64,000 bases of DNA from Notolepis coatsorum (lineage: Eukaryota > Chordata > Actinopteri > Aulopiformes > Paralepididae), in assembly GCA_963971535.1 (NCBI GenBank), contig OZ020589.1:87681796-87745795 (forward strand), given 5' to 3'. A model generated the notes under the pieces. The model made no database searches. It was not told the DNA's origin and was given only the letters and a program-made list of their open reading frames with translations. The stretch's first letter is position 1. Each line of letters opens with the position of its first letter. Positions 22,185-33,675 of this stretch are shown piece after piece. Made by a program: the position numbers and the translations under genes.

Positions 22185-22232
22185 CTAGCCCCTTTCGTGA
22201 CTGTGATGCATCACAGTCACGAAAGGGGCTAG
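22185..22232. repeat. 48-bp perfect palindrome
   Basis: The left arm CTAGCCCCTTTCGTGACTGT plus GATG (22185-22208) is followed with no spacer by its exact reverse complement (22209-22232). GGTAC lies on both outer sides. The arm word AGCCCCTTTCGTGACTG also occurs in A1 at about 1392-1408, which links it to the MITE modules in this window. Confidence 0.95.
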
Positions 22233-22265
22233 GTACTGCATAGGCCCTACTGTAATATCAAATCT

Positions 22266-23100
22266 CGCTTAGCCCTCATGTTGTGTTAGGAATTGGCAGC
22301 ACTGGTCGTTGTTAGCGGATCAATGTTGACACCGGGGTCTAACTCAGTCCTGACCACTAAAAATAAAGGAGTATCACTCAATATAGAACATCCTAACTAA
22401 CATTATATGCATTCATAACCATATAATCCCATTGTATTTGATTTTATGGCCCCCGAGACACATCATGTCCCTTATTTTTAAGATGAAAATGAGGTTGTTC
22501 AATCATAATATACTAAAATAATGTGAAACCCATAGACAATAATGTTTTCTGACTATAATAGAACCATCAATGGGTCTCATTCTCCAACGGACTTATGACA
22601 AAAAGGGCTTTCTCTTAGGGCCATTTGAGACCTTTTCGGGCAAGACATGAATATAGACAATATATTATAATATAATATTAATTATATATGTTTTATTGGG
22701 ACGTTGGTGAATCCCAAAATCGGCCCAAAAAGGTCTCAAATGGCCCTAAGAGAAAGCCATTTTTGTCGTAAGTCCTTGGAGAATGAGACATTAATATTTG
22801 AATATAACTTCTGAAAAAAAGTTTAGTATATTTATTATTATTTTATTTATTTATATTTAGTATTTTTATAGTATAGTATATGCTGCCGGGTCAAGAATGA
22901 CCCTAACACCACAGTCGTACCTTTTTTTCTGCAGATACCTTCAGAATTTTCAAAATGGTGAAACATAGTTTTGCTGTGCTTATATATGTGTTGTGGAGGA
23001 TATCATAAAGCCTTGTTCTAATAAAATCAACTACATGGTAGTTATTACATATTATAACCTTGAAACGGGTCGCTGGAGACCCTAACACCACATAAGGGTT
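22266..23100. mobile_element. Degraded piggyBac-like MITE
   Basis: The left side reads TTAGCCCTCATGTTGTGTTAGG and the right side CCTAACACCACATAAGGGTT, an imperfect inverted pair. They resemble the TTAACCCTYATGTTGTGTTAGGG ends of piggyBac MITEs in fish. The TTAA on the right has decayed (GGGTTCAT). A second internal copy of the end motif (GACCCTAACACCACAGTCG) is at 22901. A hairpin repeat is nested inside at 22577-22795. Confidence 0.5.
22577..22795. repeat. Foldback repeat with arms of about 62 bp
   Basis: The left arm starts TCTCATTCTCCAACGGACTT and runs to GAGACCTTTT (22577-22638). The right arm is its inverted copy, from AAAAAGGTCTCAAATGGCCC to GGAGAATGAGA (22728-22789), with a few mismatches. 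An AT-rich loop of about 90 bp lies between them. This is the structure of a foldback MITE; no clear target duplication was found. Confidence 0.85.
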
Positions 23101-23266
23101 CATATGAATTATGGTAACTATAAATGAATACATTTAGAATATATTTATATAAATAATATAATAAATGCAATATAATAAAAGTAAACTACTCATAATTAAA
23201 GTTTCAAAGTATGTCCGTTATTATCAGACCCAAACCCTTGGCTCACCAGCACCATGTGACCACATA

Positions 23267-24660
23267 TCAGAATCAGAAAGGTCTTTATATTGCCAAGTAG
23301 TTTTCACATTTTTGCTTTGGAATTTGCTTTGGTCGTTTTCGGTGCGACATTAACGAACAGACAGATCATACAATAAAGAGGTGGAGTCAAATTAAATGAA
23401 ATATGAACTAAGTTAAGCACAATAGAATATAATATAATTATGAAATAAAATATAGGCCAGGGCTGTACAACTGTAAATGAAGAGGTTCAATAAAATAAAA
23501 TGGGATATAAACAAAATTAAATATAGCACAATAGAATATACTACAAAAAGTTAAATAAAAAATTATAGGAATAAGAATAGGCCAGGGCTGTACAACTGGG
23601 CAAGATGTGGTCAAGTATACACTAATTAGAATGAAATAACAATACAGTTGGATGGGATAATTAGCAGGGCTGTGCAATTGGGCAGTTATGTGCATGAGTA
23701 TGAATCAGCGAAGTATGAACAAGTATGTTTTGATTGTTTATGGAAGTATATAGTCCAGTAGGGGTGTGTTAATGTAACACATGTGGGGTGTGTCAGTGAG
23801 GGTCCCGAGCCTTGTTGATGAGGCTCACTGCAGAGGGGAAGAAACTGTTCTTGTGGCGTGAGGTTTTGGCCCTGATGGACCGCAGCCTCCTGCCAGAGGG
23901 GAGTGTCTGGTTGTGACCTGGTGGTAGGGGTAGGCCACAATCTTACATGCACGCTTCAGAGTTCTGGAGGCGTACAGGTCCTGGAGAGATGGCAGATTGT
24001 AGCCGATCACCCTCTCAGCAGAGTGGATGACACGCTGCAGCCTGCCTTTGTCCTTGGCTGCAGCGTACCATATGTGATGGAGGAGGTAAGGATGGACTCG
24101 ATGGTGGCTGTGTAAAAGTGCACCATCATCGTCTTTGGCAGGTTGAATTTCTTCAGCTGCCGCAGGAAGAACATCCCCTGCTGTGCTTTCTTGATGAGGG
24201 AGCTGATGTTCAGCTCCCACTTGAGGTCATGGGAGATGATGCATGGTTGCCAAGAACCGGAAGGACTCCACAATGTCCACTGGGGAGTCACACAGGGTGA
24301 TGGGGTTGAGTTGAGTGGGGCTGGGCTCCTTCTGTAATCCACAACCATCTCCAGTGTCTTGAGAGCGTTGAGGTTTGATTGATTGATTGAAAACTTTATT
24401 AACAGATTGCAGAATGGGTACAGTACAGTACAGCTCAATACATACAATTGTTAAGGGGATGCAGACCAGAGAAAGACTTTCGTCTTGTTTACATCAGGGT
24501 CCCCCATTTTCAATTCATCGTAGGTCCAGATTGTTCTGGCTGCACCAGGTCACCAGATGGTCAATCTCCCACCTGTAGGCGGACTCATCCCCACCAGAGT
24601 ATCTGTATCATACAAGTATGTGAAATATGGTCCTATCCATTCCACCAGGGACTAGGTTTG
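23267..24660 (-). pseudogene. Rex1-like LINE, RT C-terminal part and 3' UTR
   Basis: On the minus strand, from about 24600 to 23800, several frames together read DESAYRWEIDHLVTWC, then EMVVDYRRSPAPL, ISHDLKWELNISSLIKKAQQ, FLRQLKKFNLP and MVHFYTATIESILTSSI, then DKGRLQRVIHSAERVIG. This is the post-catalytic thumb and C-terminal part of a jockey-superclade RT of the kind common in fish (Rex1/Babar or close). The catalytic YADD block is upstream of the truncation. At least three frameshifts break it. The 3' UTR runs to AATCAGAAAGGTCTTTATAT at 23270-23290, a familiar fish LINE tail. A 147-bp unit (24375-24521) inserted into it. Confidence 0.7.
24375..24521 (-). mobile_element. Short LINE-tail/SINE-like unit, copy 2
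   Basis: On the minus strand it begins ATGAATTGAAAATGGGGG and ends in (ATCA)n, the same boundaries as copy 1 at 3022-3169. The flank AGGT (24371-24374 and 24522-24525) is duplicated. Its removal rejoins the Rex1-like reading frame around NNLDL ... LKTLEMVV. Confidence 0.8.
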
Positions 24661-24667
24661 ATTTGAG

Positions 24668-24740
24668 CTTTGGTAATAACTTTATTTATATAGCACCTTT
24701 CCTATAGGAATTGCAGCTCAAAGTGCTTCACAGCAAATAG
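24668..24740 (-). repeat. LINE/SINE 3' tail fragment
   Basis: The plus strand reads TAACTTTATTTATATAGCACC and then AAGTGCTTCACA. Inverted, this is the GCTATATAAATAAAG tail seen at the 3' end of many fish retroposons. From 24741 to 25194 nothing further is recognised. Confidence 0.6.
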
Positions 24741-25246
24741 CATACAATTAACATAGGCATACAATTAGCATACAGTTGACAGAATAAAAGCAATGCATAA
24801 AGTGCAGACATAAGAATAGGCAATGCAATGGTGTAATTCATGTAATTGTATTGTTTTGATCATTCTTTCACATTTGAAAGAATCTGTGCACACCACTGGC
24901 TATCATTGCAAGGCTTCAACCTTGTTACACGCACACCTCTAAACTCACTCCACTCTCCACCCAGCCGCAGAGCTGTACTGAACCATATTATGCGGGTCAC
25001 GGTACAATTTGTAACAGTGGTCACTAGGTACTAGCTGGCACCTGTCCTCTGACAGCCACAAATCGCAAAACCTCTGCTCAGGAGCACCATGTGACCACGT
25101 ATGTTAAATACCATGGTCTTATCCATTCTGCCACCTGAGAAGGATCCGTTTCAGGTGGTGAAGTCAGGGTATTTATCTTAGGAGTGAGTTTACACCAAGG
25201 AGCACTGGCGGACTCAGGGGGGGGGGCAGGGGGGGGCGACCGCCCC

Positions 25247-26165
25247 CCCTGGTGCCCCCACGGTCGAAAAACGCGTGCTTAAGTGCCCTTTTGAGTGAAA
25301 GAAATTAGAGGATGTGCCCTATTGGTGCCCCCACGGTTGAAAAACGCGCGCTAAAGTGCCCTTTTGAGTGAAAGAAATTAGACGATGTGCCCTATTGGTG
25401 CCCCCACGGTTGAAAAACGCGCGCTTAAGTGCCCTTTTTAGTGAAAGAAATTAGAGGATGTGCCCTATTGGTGCCCCCACGGTTGAAAAACGCACGCTTA
25501 AGTGCCCTTTTGAGTGAAAGAAATTAGAGCATGTGCCCTATTGGTGCCCCCACGGTCGAAAAATTTGCGCTTAAGTGCCCTTTTGAGTGAAAGAAATTAG
25601 AGGATGTGCCCTATTGGTGCCCCCACGGTTGAAAAACGCGCGCTAAAGTGCCCTTTTGAGTGAAAGAAATTAGACGATGTGCCCTATTGGTGCCCCCATG
25701 GTTGAAAAACGCGCACTTAAGTGCCCTTTTGAGTGAAAGAAATTAGAGGATGTGCCCTATTGGTGCCCCCACGGTTGAAAAATGCACGCTAAAGTGCCCT
25801 TTTGAGTGGCGAAAAATTAGAAGGTGTGCCCTATTGGTGCTCTTCCAATGGTCTAAACTTGACCATGTGCCCCACGGTTAAATAATATCACGCAAAAGTG
25901 CCCTTTTGAGTGAAAGAAATTAGAGGACGTGCCCTATTGGTGCCCCTCTAATGGTTAAACGTGACCATGTGCCCCCACAGTTGAAAACATCGCGCTAAAA
26001 TGCCCTTTTTGAGTGTTGAAAATGAGAGGACGTGCCCATTGGTGCCCTTCCAATGGTCTAAACTTGACCATGTGCCCCGACGGTTAAATAATGTCACGCA
26101 AAAGTGCCCTTTTGAGTGGAGAAAATTAGAGGACATGCCCTATTGGTGCCCCTCTAATGGTTAAA
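25247..26165. repeat. 73-bp tandem array inside the left end of element H
   Basis: About twelve units contain GTGCCCTATTGGTGCCCCCA, CGGTTGAAAAACGCGCGCT and AAGTGCCCTTTTGAGTG. The period is 73 bp up to about 25800, then the units diverge. Related GTGCCCTTTT words appear next to the right end (35680-35700), so the array elaborates the element's own subterminal motif. Confidence 0.92.
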
Positions 26166-26254
26166 CGTGAACATTTATGCTAAATATGGGGTATGCTTGG
26201 GGATAACTATATATAAAACGTTATACACTGTTATCTTCATTTTAAGGGTAAATT

Positions 26255-26320
26255 GGTTTTGCGGCTCCAGATGAATTTTAGTTTGTGGGAGGGGGAGGGG
26301 GGGGGGGGGGGGGGGGGTGG
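26255..26320. mobile_element. End of a CAGGGTCAGCAACC-type hAT, split by the L1
   Basis: The plus strand reads TTTTGCGGCTCCAGATGAAT, a G run and TGGC, then the L1. After the L1, at 32735-32767, it continues TGGCTCTTTTGATAGTAAAG then GTTGCTGACCCTG. Joined, this is the well-known hAT terminus that inverts to CAGGGTCAGCAACCTTTACT. The opposite end of this element was not found. Confidence 0.6.
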
Positions 26321-26889
26321 CTTTTTTTTTTTTTTTAAACTTAAATTTTTTATTAACATTTATTTAGACAGACAGCACTTACAAAAAATAGATAATAAAA
26401 ATTAAGAGACTAGCATCACAATAAAAACAAAAAGAAAAAACAGTGCACATAAATATTTACATGGGTATCACATGGTTAGTTGTCTGGTTCCCCTACTGTT
26501 GTTTTCTAGGTATTTGATACAAAGGCTGATTGTGTATCTCCCTTAAACAGGCATAAACAGGTAATTCCTACTCAAAGACAATAAATGCTAACTAAGGTTT
26601 GTATGTGTGATCTGGGTCCAGAGACCCTCCTTGAGTTTATTTCTTCCCTTCTCCTTCGTCCTTTCTTTTTTTTTCTCTTGTTTATTAACTTTCACTTTGC
26701 CTTTTGTTTCACCCATACACAAACCACATCATCCCTGAATATTTAATATCACACCGTTAAACAGACATAAATAATAAGGTATAAAAGCATTCAGCACTTG
26801 TAATATCCCAAAAACAAAATAGATAATATTAACTAAAGTACAGGTGTGTGACATGGGTTCATAGACCCTGCTTGAACATCTTTCCTCCT

Positions 26890-29800
26890 TTACCCTTCGC
26901 TCTCTTGTGTTGCATTTGGTTCTTCCTCTGTGATGTCGTTCTCGTTCCTTTTATAATCCTCCCACTTTCCCCATCTTTCCCCAAATTTCTCTTCCTGTAA
27001 CCTCAGCATGTGTGTTATCCTTTCCATATCCTGTATTTCTTCCACTATTCCTACCCATTTTGCTATTGTCGGTGGGTCTTCCTTATACCACAGTCTCGTT
27101 ATTGCTTTTCTGGCCGCTATCAACATTATCTTTATTAAATATTTGTCCCCCCCTTGTATTCCCTCGTGTGTCAGGTCTCCTAAGTAAAGCACCAGTCCTG
27201 TTTGTGGTATCCCGTATCCTAATATTCTGATCATTGCTTCCCCTATCTCCTCCCAATACCCCTTCAGCTTCTGACATCCCCAGAATATGTGCGTGTGATT
27301 TGCCCCCTCCTTCCCACACATCCTCCAGCATGCTTTTTGTGTTGGTGCATATTTTCCCTTCAGCTCTGGCATTATAAAGAATCTGATTATGTTTTTCCAT
27401 CCAAATTCTTTCCATATTCTCGATCCTGTTGTTGAATGTTGTACCTCGCATATGTTCCCCCATTCCTTCCCTGTTATTTCTATCTCTAGCTCTCTCTCCC
27501 ATTTCTCCCTTATGTAATCGGTCGTGTGTCCCTTGCTGGTCATTATAGCCCGGTATATTGCTGATATTACTCTTCCTTGCCCCCCTTCGTATGCCCATAC
27601 TATCATCTTTATTATTCCATTCTGTTCCTCGTCTTTGGCCCCCCTTATTTCTTTGTTGTAGTAGTCTCTAACCTGTAGATATCTGAAGTGGTCCCTGTTT
27701 TCTAGTCCAAATTTCTCCTTTAATTTTTGTAGTGTCTGCATTTCTCCCTTCTCTATCATTTTGCATATTGCTGTTGCCCCCCCCCCCCTCTCCCACCTTC
27801 TGAATCCATGGTCTAACCTCCCTGGTTTGAATCTCTTGTCATGTGCTACCCATCTCAGGACCCCTGACTGCTTCTCCAATTTGTGTGTTTTTACTACTCT
27901 GTTCCATATGGTCAAGGTGTATTTGGTGATTGGATCTAATAGTCCCTCTTTTTCTTTAAATAGTTCCCTATCCCCCACCAGAGCTTGTACCTTGTATCCC
28001 TCCCCTTCTTTTTCAATGTCTTTCCATCTTGCCTCATATCTGTCGTTACACCAGCACGTCACTGCTCTCAGTTGTGCTGCATAGTAATAATCTTGTATAG
28101 GCTGGGTACTGCCATCCCTCCCTCTTCCTTTGGTAGTTGTAGTGTTTTATATCTGACCCGTGGTCTTCTCCCCGCCCATATGAACCTTGATATCAGTCTG
28201 TCCCACTCCCTGAATTGATTCTGTGGTATTTGTATCGGTAGTGACTGGAATAGGTACAGTAACCTTGATAGTATGTTCATTTTAATGACCTCTATTCTTG
28301 AATTGAAGTCCAAGGGCATTACTGTCCATCTCTCTAGGTCTCTCTTGATGTTCTGATTTATCTGTGTATAATTCGCCTCAAACAGTTTCTCCACCCCTCT
28401 CGTGATGTTCACCCCTAAGTATTTAATCTTGTCCATGTCCCATCTTATCCCGTACTGTTCTCTAATTTCCGTCGTTGGAGAGTAGTTCCATGCTAAGGTC
28501 TGTGTCTTTGTCACGTTTAGTTTGTATCCTGAGTAGTGACCATATTCCTTCAGTAGATCCATCAGTGCCGGGAAGCTCTTTTCTGGTTGCCTCATGTATA
28601 CTATCACGTCGTCTGCAAATAAGCCTAGTTTATATTCCGTTCCCTTTATCCTTACTCCCTTGATGTCCTCGGTCTGCCTGATCAGTTGTGCCAGTGGTTC
28701 TATGAAAACGGCGAAGAGCGTCGGTGAGAGACAACATCCCTGTCTGGTAGCCCTCTCTAATCTGATTCTATCCGTCAAGCTGCCATTCACCTTAACCCTC
28801 GCTGTCGGCTCTTGATATAGCGCCTTGATCATCTTCATCGCCCTCCCGTTCAGTCCGAACCTCATCAATGTTTTATATAAAAATGTCCAGCTCACACTGT
28901 CGAACGCTTTTTCTGCATCTAGGCTAATCAGTACCGCGCTACCCCCTTGTTTTTGTATCTCCTCTACTATGTGTAATGTCTTTCTCACGTTGTCCTGTGT
29001 CTGTCTCCCTTTAATAAATCCAGTTTGATCTTCATCTATAATGTCTGGCATAAACGTCTCAAATCTTTTTGATATTATCGATGTATACATCTTGTAATCT
29101 ACGTTGAGTATGGACACAGGTCTGAAACTACTACATAATTCCCTATCCTTCCCTTCCTTCGGTATCGTGGTGATTATGGCTTCCTTCCACGAGGGGGGCA
29201 TTTTCCCCTCTTCCATCGTGTGTCTGAACGCCGCCCCTAACATGGGTGCTAATTCAGTTCTAAATGTCTTGTAGAATTCCGATGGGAATCCGTCGCTCCC
29301 CGGAGACTTGTTGTTTTTAGCTCTACTAATTGCATCTTCCAGTTCTTGTTCCGTAATTATTTTATTTAACTCTTCATTCTGTTCTTTCCCTATCGATGGT
29401 AACTCTAGCTTCTCCAGATATGTTTCTATTTCCTCTTCTCCCGCTGCTTTTGGCTGTGTGTATAATTTCTCATAGTATTCTCTAAATGTCCTCTCTATTT
29501 CAGCTGGGTCCCTCAATATTTCATTAGTCTTTGTATCCCTTATTGTGTGTATCGTGTTCAACTTCTGTTGCGTTCTAATTCTCCTAGCCAACAGTCTGGT
29601 CGCTTTTGGTCCCCCTTCATAGTACGTTTGTTTCATGAACCTCGCTTTCTTTTCTATTTCCGTCAATAATTCCCTATTTATCCTGGCCTTTACTTCTTTG
29701 ATTTCTCCGAGCGTTTCCTGTTCTTTTGATATCTGGTGTCTCCCCTCTAGCTTCTTTAGCTTCCCTATCAGATTGTGATATGTCTCCGTTCTGGCCTTCT

Positions 29801-30764
29801 TCAGCATTGCTGTTTTTTCCATCAATTTCCCCCTTATCACTATCTTCAGTGTGTCCCATAGAATGTTCGGGTCTACCGCCCCGTTGTCATTTTCTTCCTT
29901 ATATCTGGCTATCTCCTCCTTGATCTGACTCACCACCCCTTTGTTATTTAATATTCCTACATTTAGTCTCCAAATCGTGTTCCTCCGTCTCCCTTCTAGA
30001 TCTACTGTCAGATATATGGCACTGTGATCCGATATGTCCGCCACTCCTATACTGCTCTCCCGTGCCCTGTAACTGTCCCCCGTCGTCATCAAAAAGTAGT
30101 CTATTCTCGCATACGTCACGTGTGGGTGTGAGTAATGTGTGTATTCCCTGTCCATGGCGTGCATCTCCCTCCAAACGTCTGTAATTCCCATTTCCGTCAT
30201 CTGAATATTCATATATCTACTGATGGGCGCCCGTCCTTTTCTAGTACTCGTGGTGTCTAGGTCGTGATTCAGTACTACGTTAAAATCTCCCGTACATATC
30301 AATATCCCTTCTAGTTCCATCACTATCATGTCAAAAATGGTCTCATATAAATCCCTCTCACTCTCTGGGGGTGCATAAACATTTACTAACGTAACCATTT
30401 GGCCCTCCATTTTCCCCTTCACCAAAACAAACCTGCCCTCCTTGTCTCTTACTTCCTTGATCAATTCAAATTTGACTGTGTTTTTGATTAACGTGATTAC
30501 TCCTCTCCTAGGGTTTTGTTCAAAGGAACTATAGTATGCATTTTCATATCCAAATCTCTTCAGTTTCTCATGACCCTGTGCTACCAAATGTGTCTCCTGC
30601 AGAAAAATCACTTCCATCTCACTTTTTTTACATTTCAACATCACTTTGCCCCTTTTTATCGCATTATTCATTCCATTAACGTTTAACGACATCATTTTTA
30701 TACCTTTAACCCTTGTCATCTTTCTTCTTCTTTCGTCTGTCAGTCCCCCCCATGTCACACTCAT
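26890..30764 (-). pseudogene. L1-a ORF2: endonuclease-reverse transcriptase, one frameshift
   Basis: About 1,290 residues in two frames. The N-terminal APE endonuclease shows SLNVNGM, LQETHLV, TGDFNVV, YARIDYF and SDHSAIYL. The RT follows with SPGSDGFPSEFYK, FRPVSILNVDYK, DEDQTGFIKGRQT, SLDAEKAFDSVSW, TRQGCCLSPTLFA and the catalytic FADDVIVYM. The first frame ends at 28068. A single-base loss near 28073 separates it from the C-terminal part, where CWRMCGKEGANHTHIFWGC forms the zinc-binding motif. Apart from that frameshift every catalytic residue I looked for is present. It makes and primes its own cDNA at the target (target-primed reverse transcription). Confidence 0.88.
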
Positions 30765-31531
30765 TCCCCCCTCCGGTTGGAGCCTCCGCTCTCTTCACCG
30801 AATACATATAATGATTAACATAAATAAAAAACATAAACTTTACATAAAGTGCTCCCAAGGCGTTCGGGGGGTCCCTGTGTCCCCCCCTGTCCCCTGCTGG
30901 TGGGTGAGGGGTAATTGCCCTCCTAGCGAGGGGCCCCCTCCTGACGGCTTGGGGGTTTGAAACCCTTGCCCCCAATCGCTCGTCATATTTGTCCAGCTTT
31001 CTTACTGTTTTTTTTTTGCTTTCGAGCTCCTGGTCAAAAGCGCTCTGTCCTTCCTTTTGATCAAAGACCCTCTTTTCTTGTTCCCTCTCAATGTGACTCA
31101 TATGTTTCATTGTCCCTCCTTCCTCCCATATCCGTGTGCGGTGTCTCCCGTGTACCCCTTATTATTTTCTTTTCCTCTCCTCTATTTTCTATGTGATGTC
31201 CATTTATCCCCTTAATCCCTCCCAACTGTGTTACTCACAGCGTGTTTCTATGTATCTGTTTCAGTATGGTCTGTGTCTCGCCTATCAAACCTAGTTATAT
31301 TTCCATTTATTTCCTCCATCAGCTTGTGTATTATGTGTCCATGTATACGTTACGTTCATTTCTATATCCTGCCTCTACCTGGGAATGTGTGCTTATGCAT
31401 ATGTTATTTCAGTTTCTATACTTTGTCTCTATTTGAATAGTTTTTTCAATCTCTTGTGCGTGTACTCATCCGTTCGTCTCCTCCCGCCTCCTCTCCGTCT
31501 GGCCTCCTCATCCGTCTCCGTCCTCGCTCCG

Positions 31532-32620
31532 TCACGTTTCACCTCCGCCTTCTCCTCTCTCCTCCCTCCGGTTTCGGTCTTCCACTCTGATCCACCTGCG
31601 GGCTCCTTCCAATCTCTGCTGCAGGCTCCGCGTCTGTTCCTCCCGCCTCCTTCCTTCTCCGTCCTCCGCCATCCTCATCCCTCGCTGTCTCATCTCTCGC
31701 TCCGCTTCTCGTGCCGTCGCGTACATCGCCGCTCCTTCCTCCCAGTGAATCCTTAGCGAGGTCATGGGTGACTGGAATCTCATTCCGTTTTCTTTCAGGG
31801 TTTTCTTCAGTCCCGCGTAGGACCTGCGTGTTATCGCTACCGCTGTCGAGTAGTCGTGATCAAATGATAGTCTTTTCCCTTCGATTTCAATCTTCTTGGT
31901 CCACGCGGTTCTGAGTACCAATTCCTTAACCTCGAATCTCAGAAAGTTAATAATCACCGCCCTCGGAGGTCTGTCCGGTTGTGGTCTCGGAGCCAACGCC
32001 CTGTGGGCCCTCTGTATCTCCATTTTTTCCAGTCCCGTTTCCTTCATTTGTTCTTTGATAAGCTTTTCCACATATAGGGTCACCGATTCCCCTTCGACTC
32101 CTTCTTTCAGTCCCCATATTCTGATGTTATTTCTCCGTGACCTCCCCTCCATGTCCGACATCTTTGTCTCCATCTGTTCTTGTTTCTGAATCACACATGT
32201 TAATACCTCGTGTATCTCCGTGTTCCATTCCTCCGCGTGAGCCGTCCTAGTCTGTAACTCGGTCACGTTTCTGTTCTGTTCCGCCATCTTCTCCTCCACC
32301 CTTTTGATTTCTGTATTCATTTCACCTCTGAAGTCCTCCTGTTCCTTCCTCAATTCCTCCCGTAGCTTCCCAATATCATTCCTTATCGTGTCCGTGTTCA
32401 GTTTTATCGCCGCTGTTATGTTCTCCAGTATCCCGGCCTGCATGTTCACGGCCCATCCTGGCATTACCGTGTCTGCCTCAGCGGTACCTCCCCCTTCTTT
32501 CGCCTGGCTTTTCTCGGCTTCGCTCCGGGGATTCTGTTTCTTCGGATTCTCTCCTTCTCGTATGTTCTCCATTTCTATTTCCTTCACAATCGTTGTCTCT
32601 TCCTTACTTCTCGTGAGCAT
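31532..32620 (-). CDS. L1-a ORF1 protein, RNA-binding coiled-coil protein
   Basis: An intact 362-residue frame starts with ATG at 32620. Residues about 50-155 form a heptad-rich coiled coil (for example IRNDIGKLREELRKEQEDF and VEEKMAEQNRNVTELQTRTA), consistent with trimerisation. Then comes RRNNIRIWGLKEG, which opens the RRM domain, with AHRALAPRP and PPRAVIINFLRF inside it. A basic C-terminal domain follows (ITRRSYAGLKKTLKENG). The last 60 residues are very Arg/Glu-rich. L1 ORF1p coats the element RNA as a chaperone. Its intactness argues for recent activity. Confidence 0.9.
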   Translation of the reverse strand: MLTRSKEETTIVKEIEMENIREGENPKKQNPRSEAEKSQAKEGGGTAEADTVMPGWAVNMQAGILENITAAIKLNTDTIRNDIGKLREELRKEQEDFRGEMNTEIKRVEEKMAEQNRNVTELQTRTAHAEEWNTEIHEVLTCVIQKQEQMETKMSDMEGRSRRNNIRIWGLKEGVEGESVTLYVEKLIKEQMKETGLEKMEIQRAHRALAPRPQPDRPPRAVIINFLRFEVKELVLRTAWTKKIEIEGKRLSFDHDYSTAVAITRRSYAGLKKTLKENGMRFQSPMTSLRIHWEEGAAMYATAREAEREMRQRGMRMAEDGEGRRREEQTRSLQQRLEGARRWIRVEDRNRREERGEGGGET

Positions 32621-32775
32621 TTTCCGTTTTAATTACTTTTCGGGTCTTTTTTTATCCGTTTTTTCACTCATTTGACCAGGAGCTCTTTCGCACGTGTGTT
32701 ACCCGTCTGCTCTCATACCGGAAGTCGTCGGGGATGGCTCTTTTGATAGTAAAGGTTGCTGACCCTGCCCTAGAG

Positions 32776-33102
32776 CAGGGGTGCACAACCTTTTTTGAAC
32801 CAAGATCTACTTTTTAATTTACCACCTAGCCGAGAGCTACCAGCCAAAATTGTATATTGTAAGCCGTCATTTGAGGCTTTATAAAAGCAGCATAATGAAC
32901 ACAAATCTGTCAGTGCCGAGTCCGACCTCATCTTAAATACCAAACAGCATTGCTTGTTGTAGTTAACAAAGAGAGGCAGAGTTGATTTTGCAAAAAAAAA
33001 GAAAAAAAGAAAAAAAGATTATCTAATTTTATTAATCGAGATCTACTTGAAATCAGCCCGCGATCTACCTGTCGATCGCGATCGACTGGTTGGGCACCAC
33101 TG
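32776..33102. mobile_element. Charlie-like MITE of 327 bp
   Basis: The ends CAGGGGTGCACAACC and GGTTGGGCACCACTG are inverted with two mismatches. The flank CCCTAGAG is duplicated exactly (32768-32775 and 33103-33110). The inside has AGATCTAC repeats on both sides (CAAGATCTACTTTTTAATTT and GAGATCTACTTGAAATCAGC). It is inside element H. Confidence 0.9.
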
Positions 33103-33317
33103 CCCTAGAGCATTGTCCAGGGAGTGCTTAGTGTGGGGTTTTTTGTTTCACTTCAGGTGCATAAACAAATAAACAAACTTGAAACTTGCATCTGCACCTG
33201 CATCTGGGTCTCTGGGCAGAATAGTCAGCCAGGCTGGGGTCAAAGCCAGACACACACACACACGCACGCACACATGCATTAACCTGTTCATTTCTGCAAC
33301 TAGGGTGGATGGTACTG

Positions 33318-33675
33318 TAGGGCTGGGCGATTCTTGCTCAAATGTGAATCACGATTTTCCTCTCTAAGAATTGAGATCACGATTCTCTTACAATTTTTTT
33401 CAATAAAATAATTGATTGCACTCTTTCTTAAACAGACAACATAACATATCAAAGTGCTTGACTTAAACATAACATATATGAAAGTGCTTGACTTAAACTT
33501 AAAAGACTATTGTAACATACAAAATAACTCAAGTCAGAATCGTCATAATTTAAAAAAGTTAACTTAACTTTTTTTAATCTTTTTTAATAAAAAATATCTT
33601 CATAATTTTGAAATGAGATTGCATAGGTCTATGAATCGAGATCGTGATTTTATTTCGATTAATTGCCCAGCCCTA
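33318..33675. mobile_element. hAT-like MITE E3 (TIR TAGGGCTGGGCGATT)
   Basis: The ends TAGGGCTGGGCGATT and AATTGCCCAGCCCTA are inverted. GTGGATGG stands on both sides (33305-33312 and 33676-33683), with five extra bases TACTG at the left junction. Long subterminal complementarity (CACGATTTTCC / GATCGTGATTTTA) allows a hairpin. Related TAGGGCTGGGCGATATGG sequence lies inside C2 (5236) and C3 (15765). Confidence 0.82.

Larger units (their letters stand above)
26322..32734 (-). mobile_element. Nearly intact L1-type LINE (L1-a)
   Basis: The minus-strand element starts near 32734 (GACGACTTCCGGTATG), has ORF1 (32620-31532), a 0.77-kb spacer, ORF2 (30764-26890), a 3' UTR of about 0.55 kb and a poly(A) seen as T's at 26322-26336. 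The flank TGGCTYTTTT occurs on both sides (about 26318 and 32735), a likely target duplication. Full length is about 6.4 kb. The T-rich plus strand and dense open frames suggest a young copy. It is only distantly related to L1-b and L1-c below. Confidence 0.88.
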
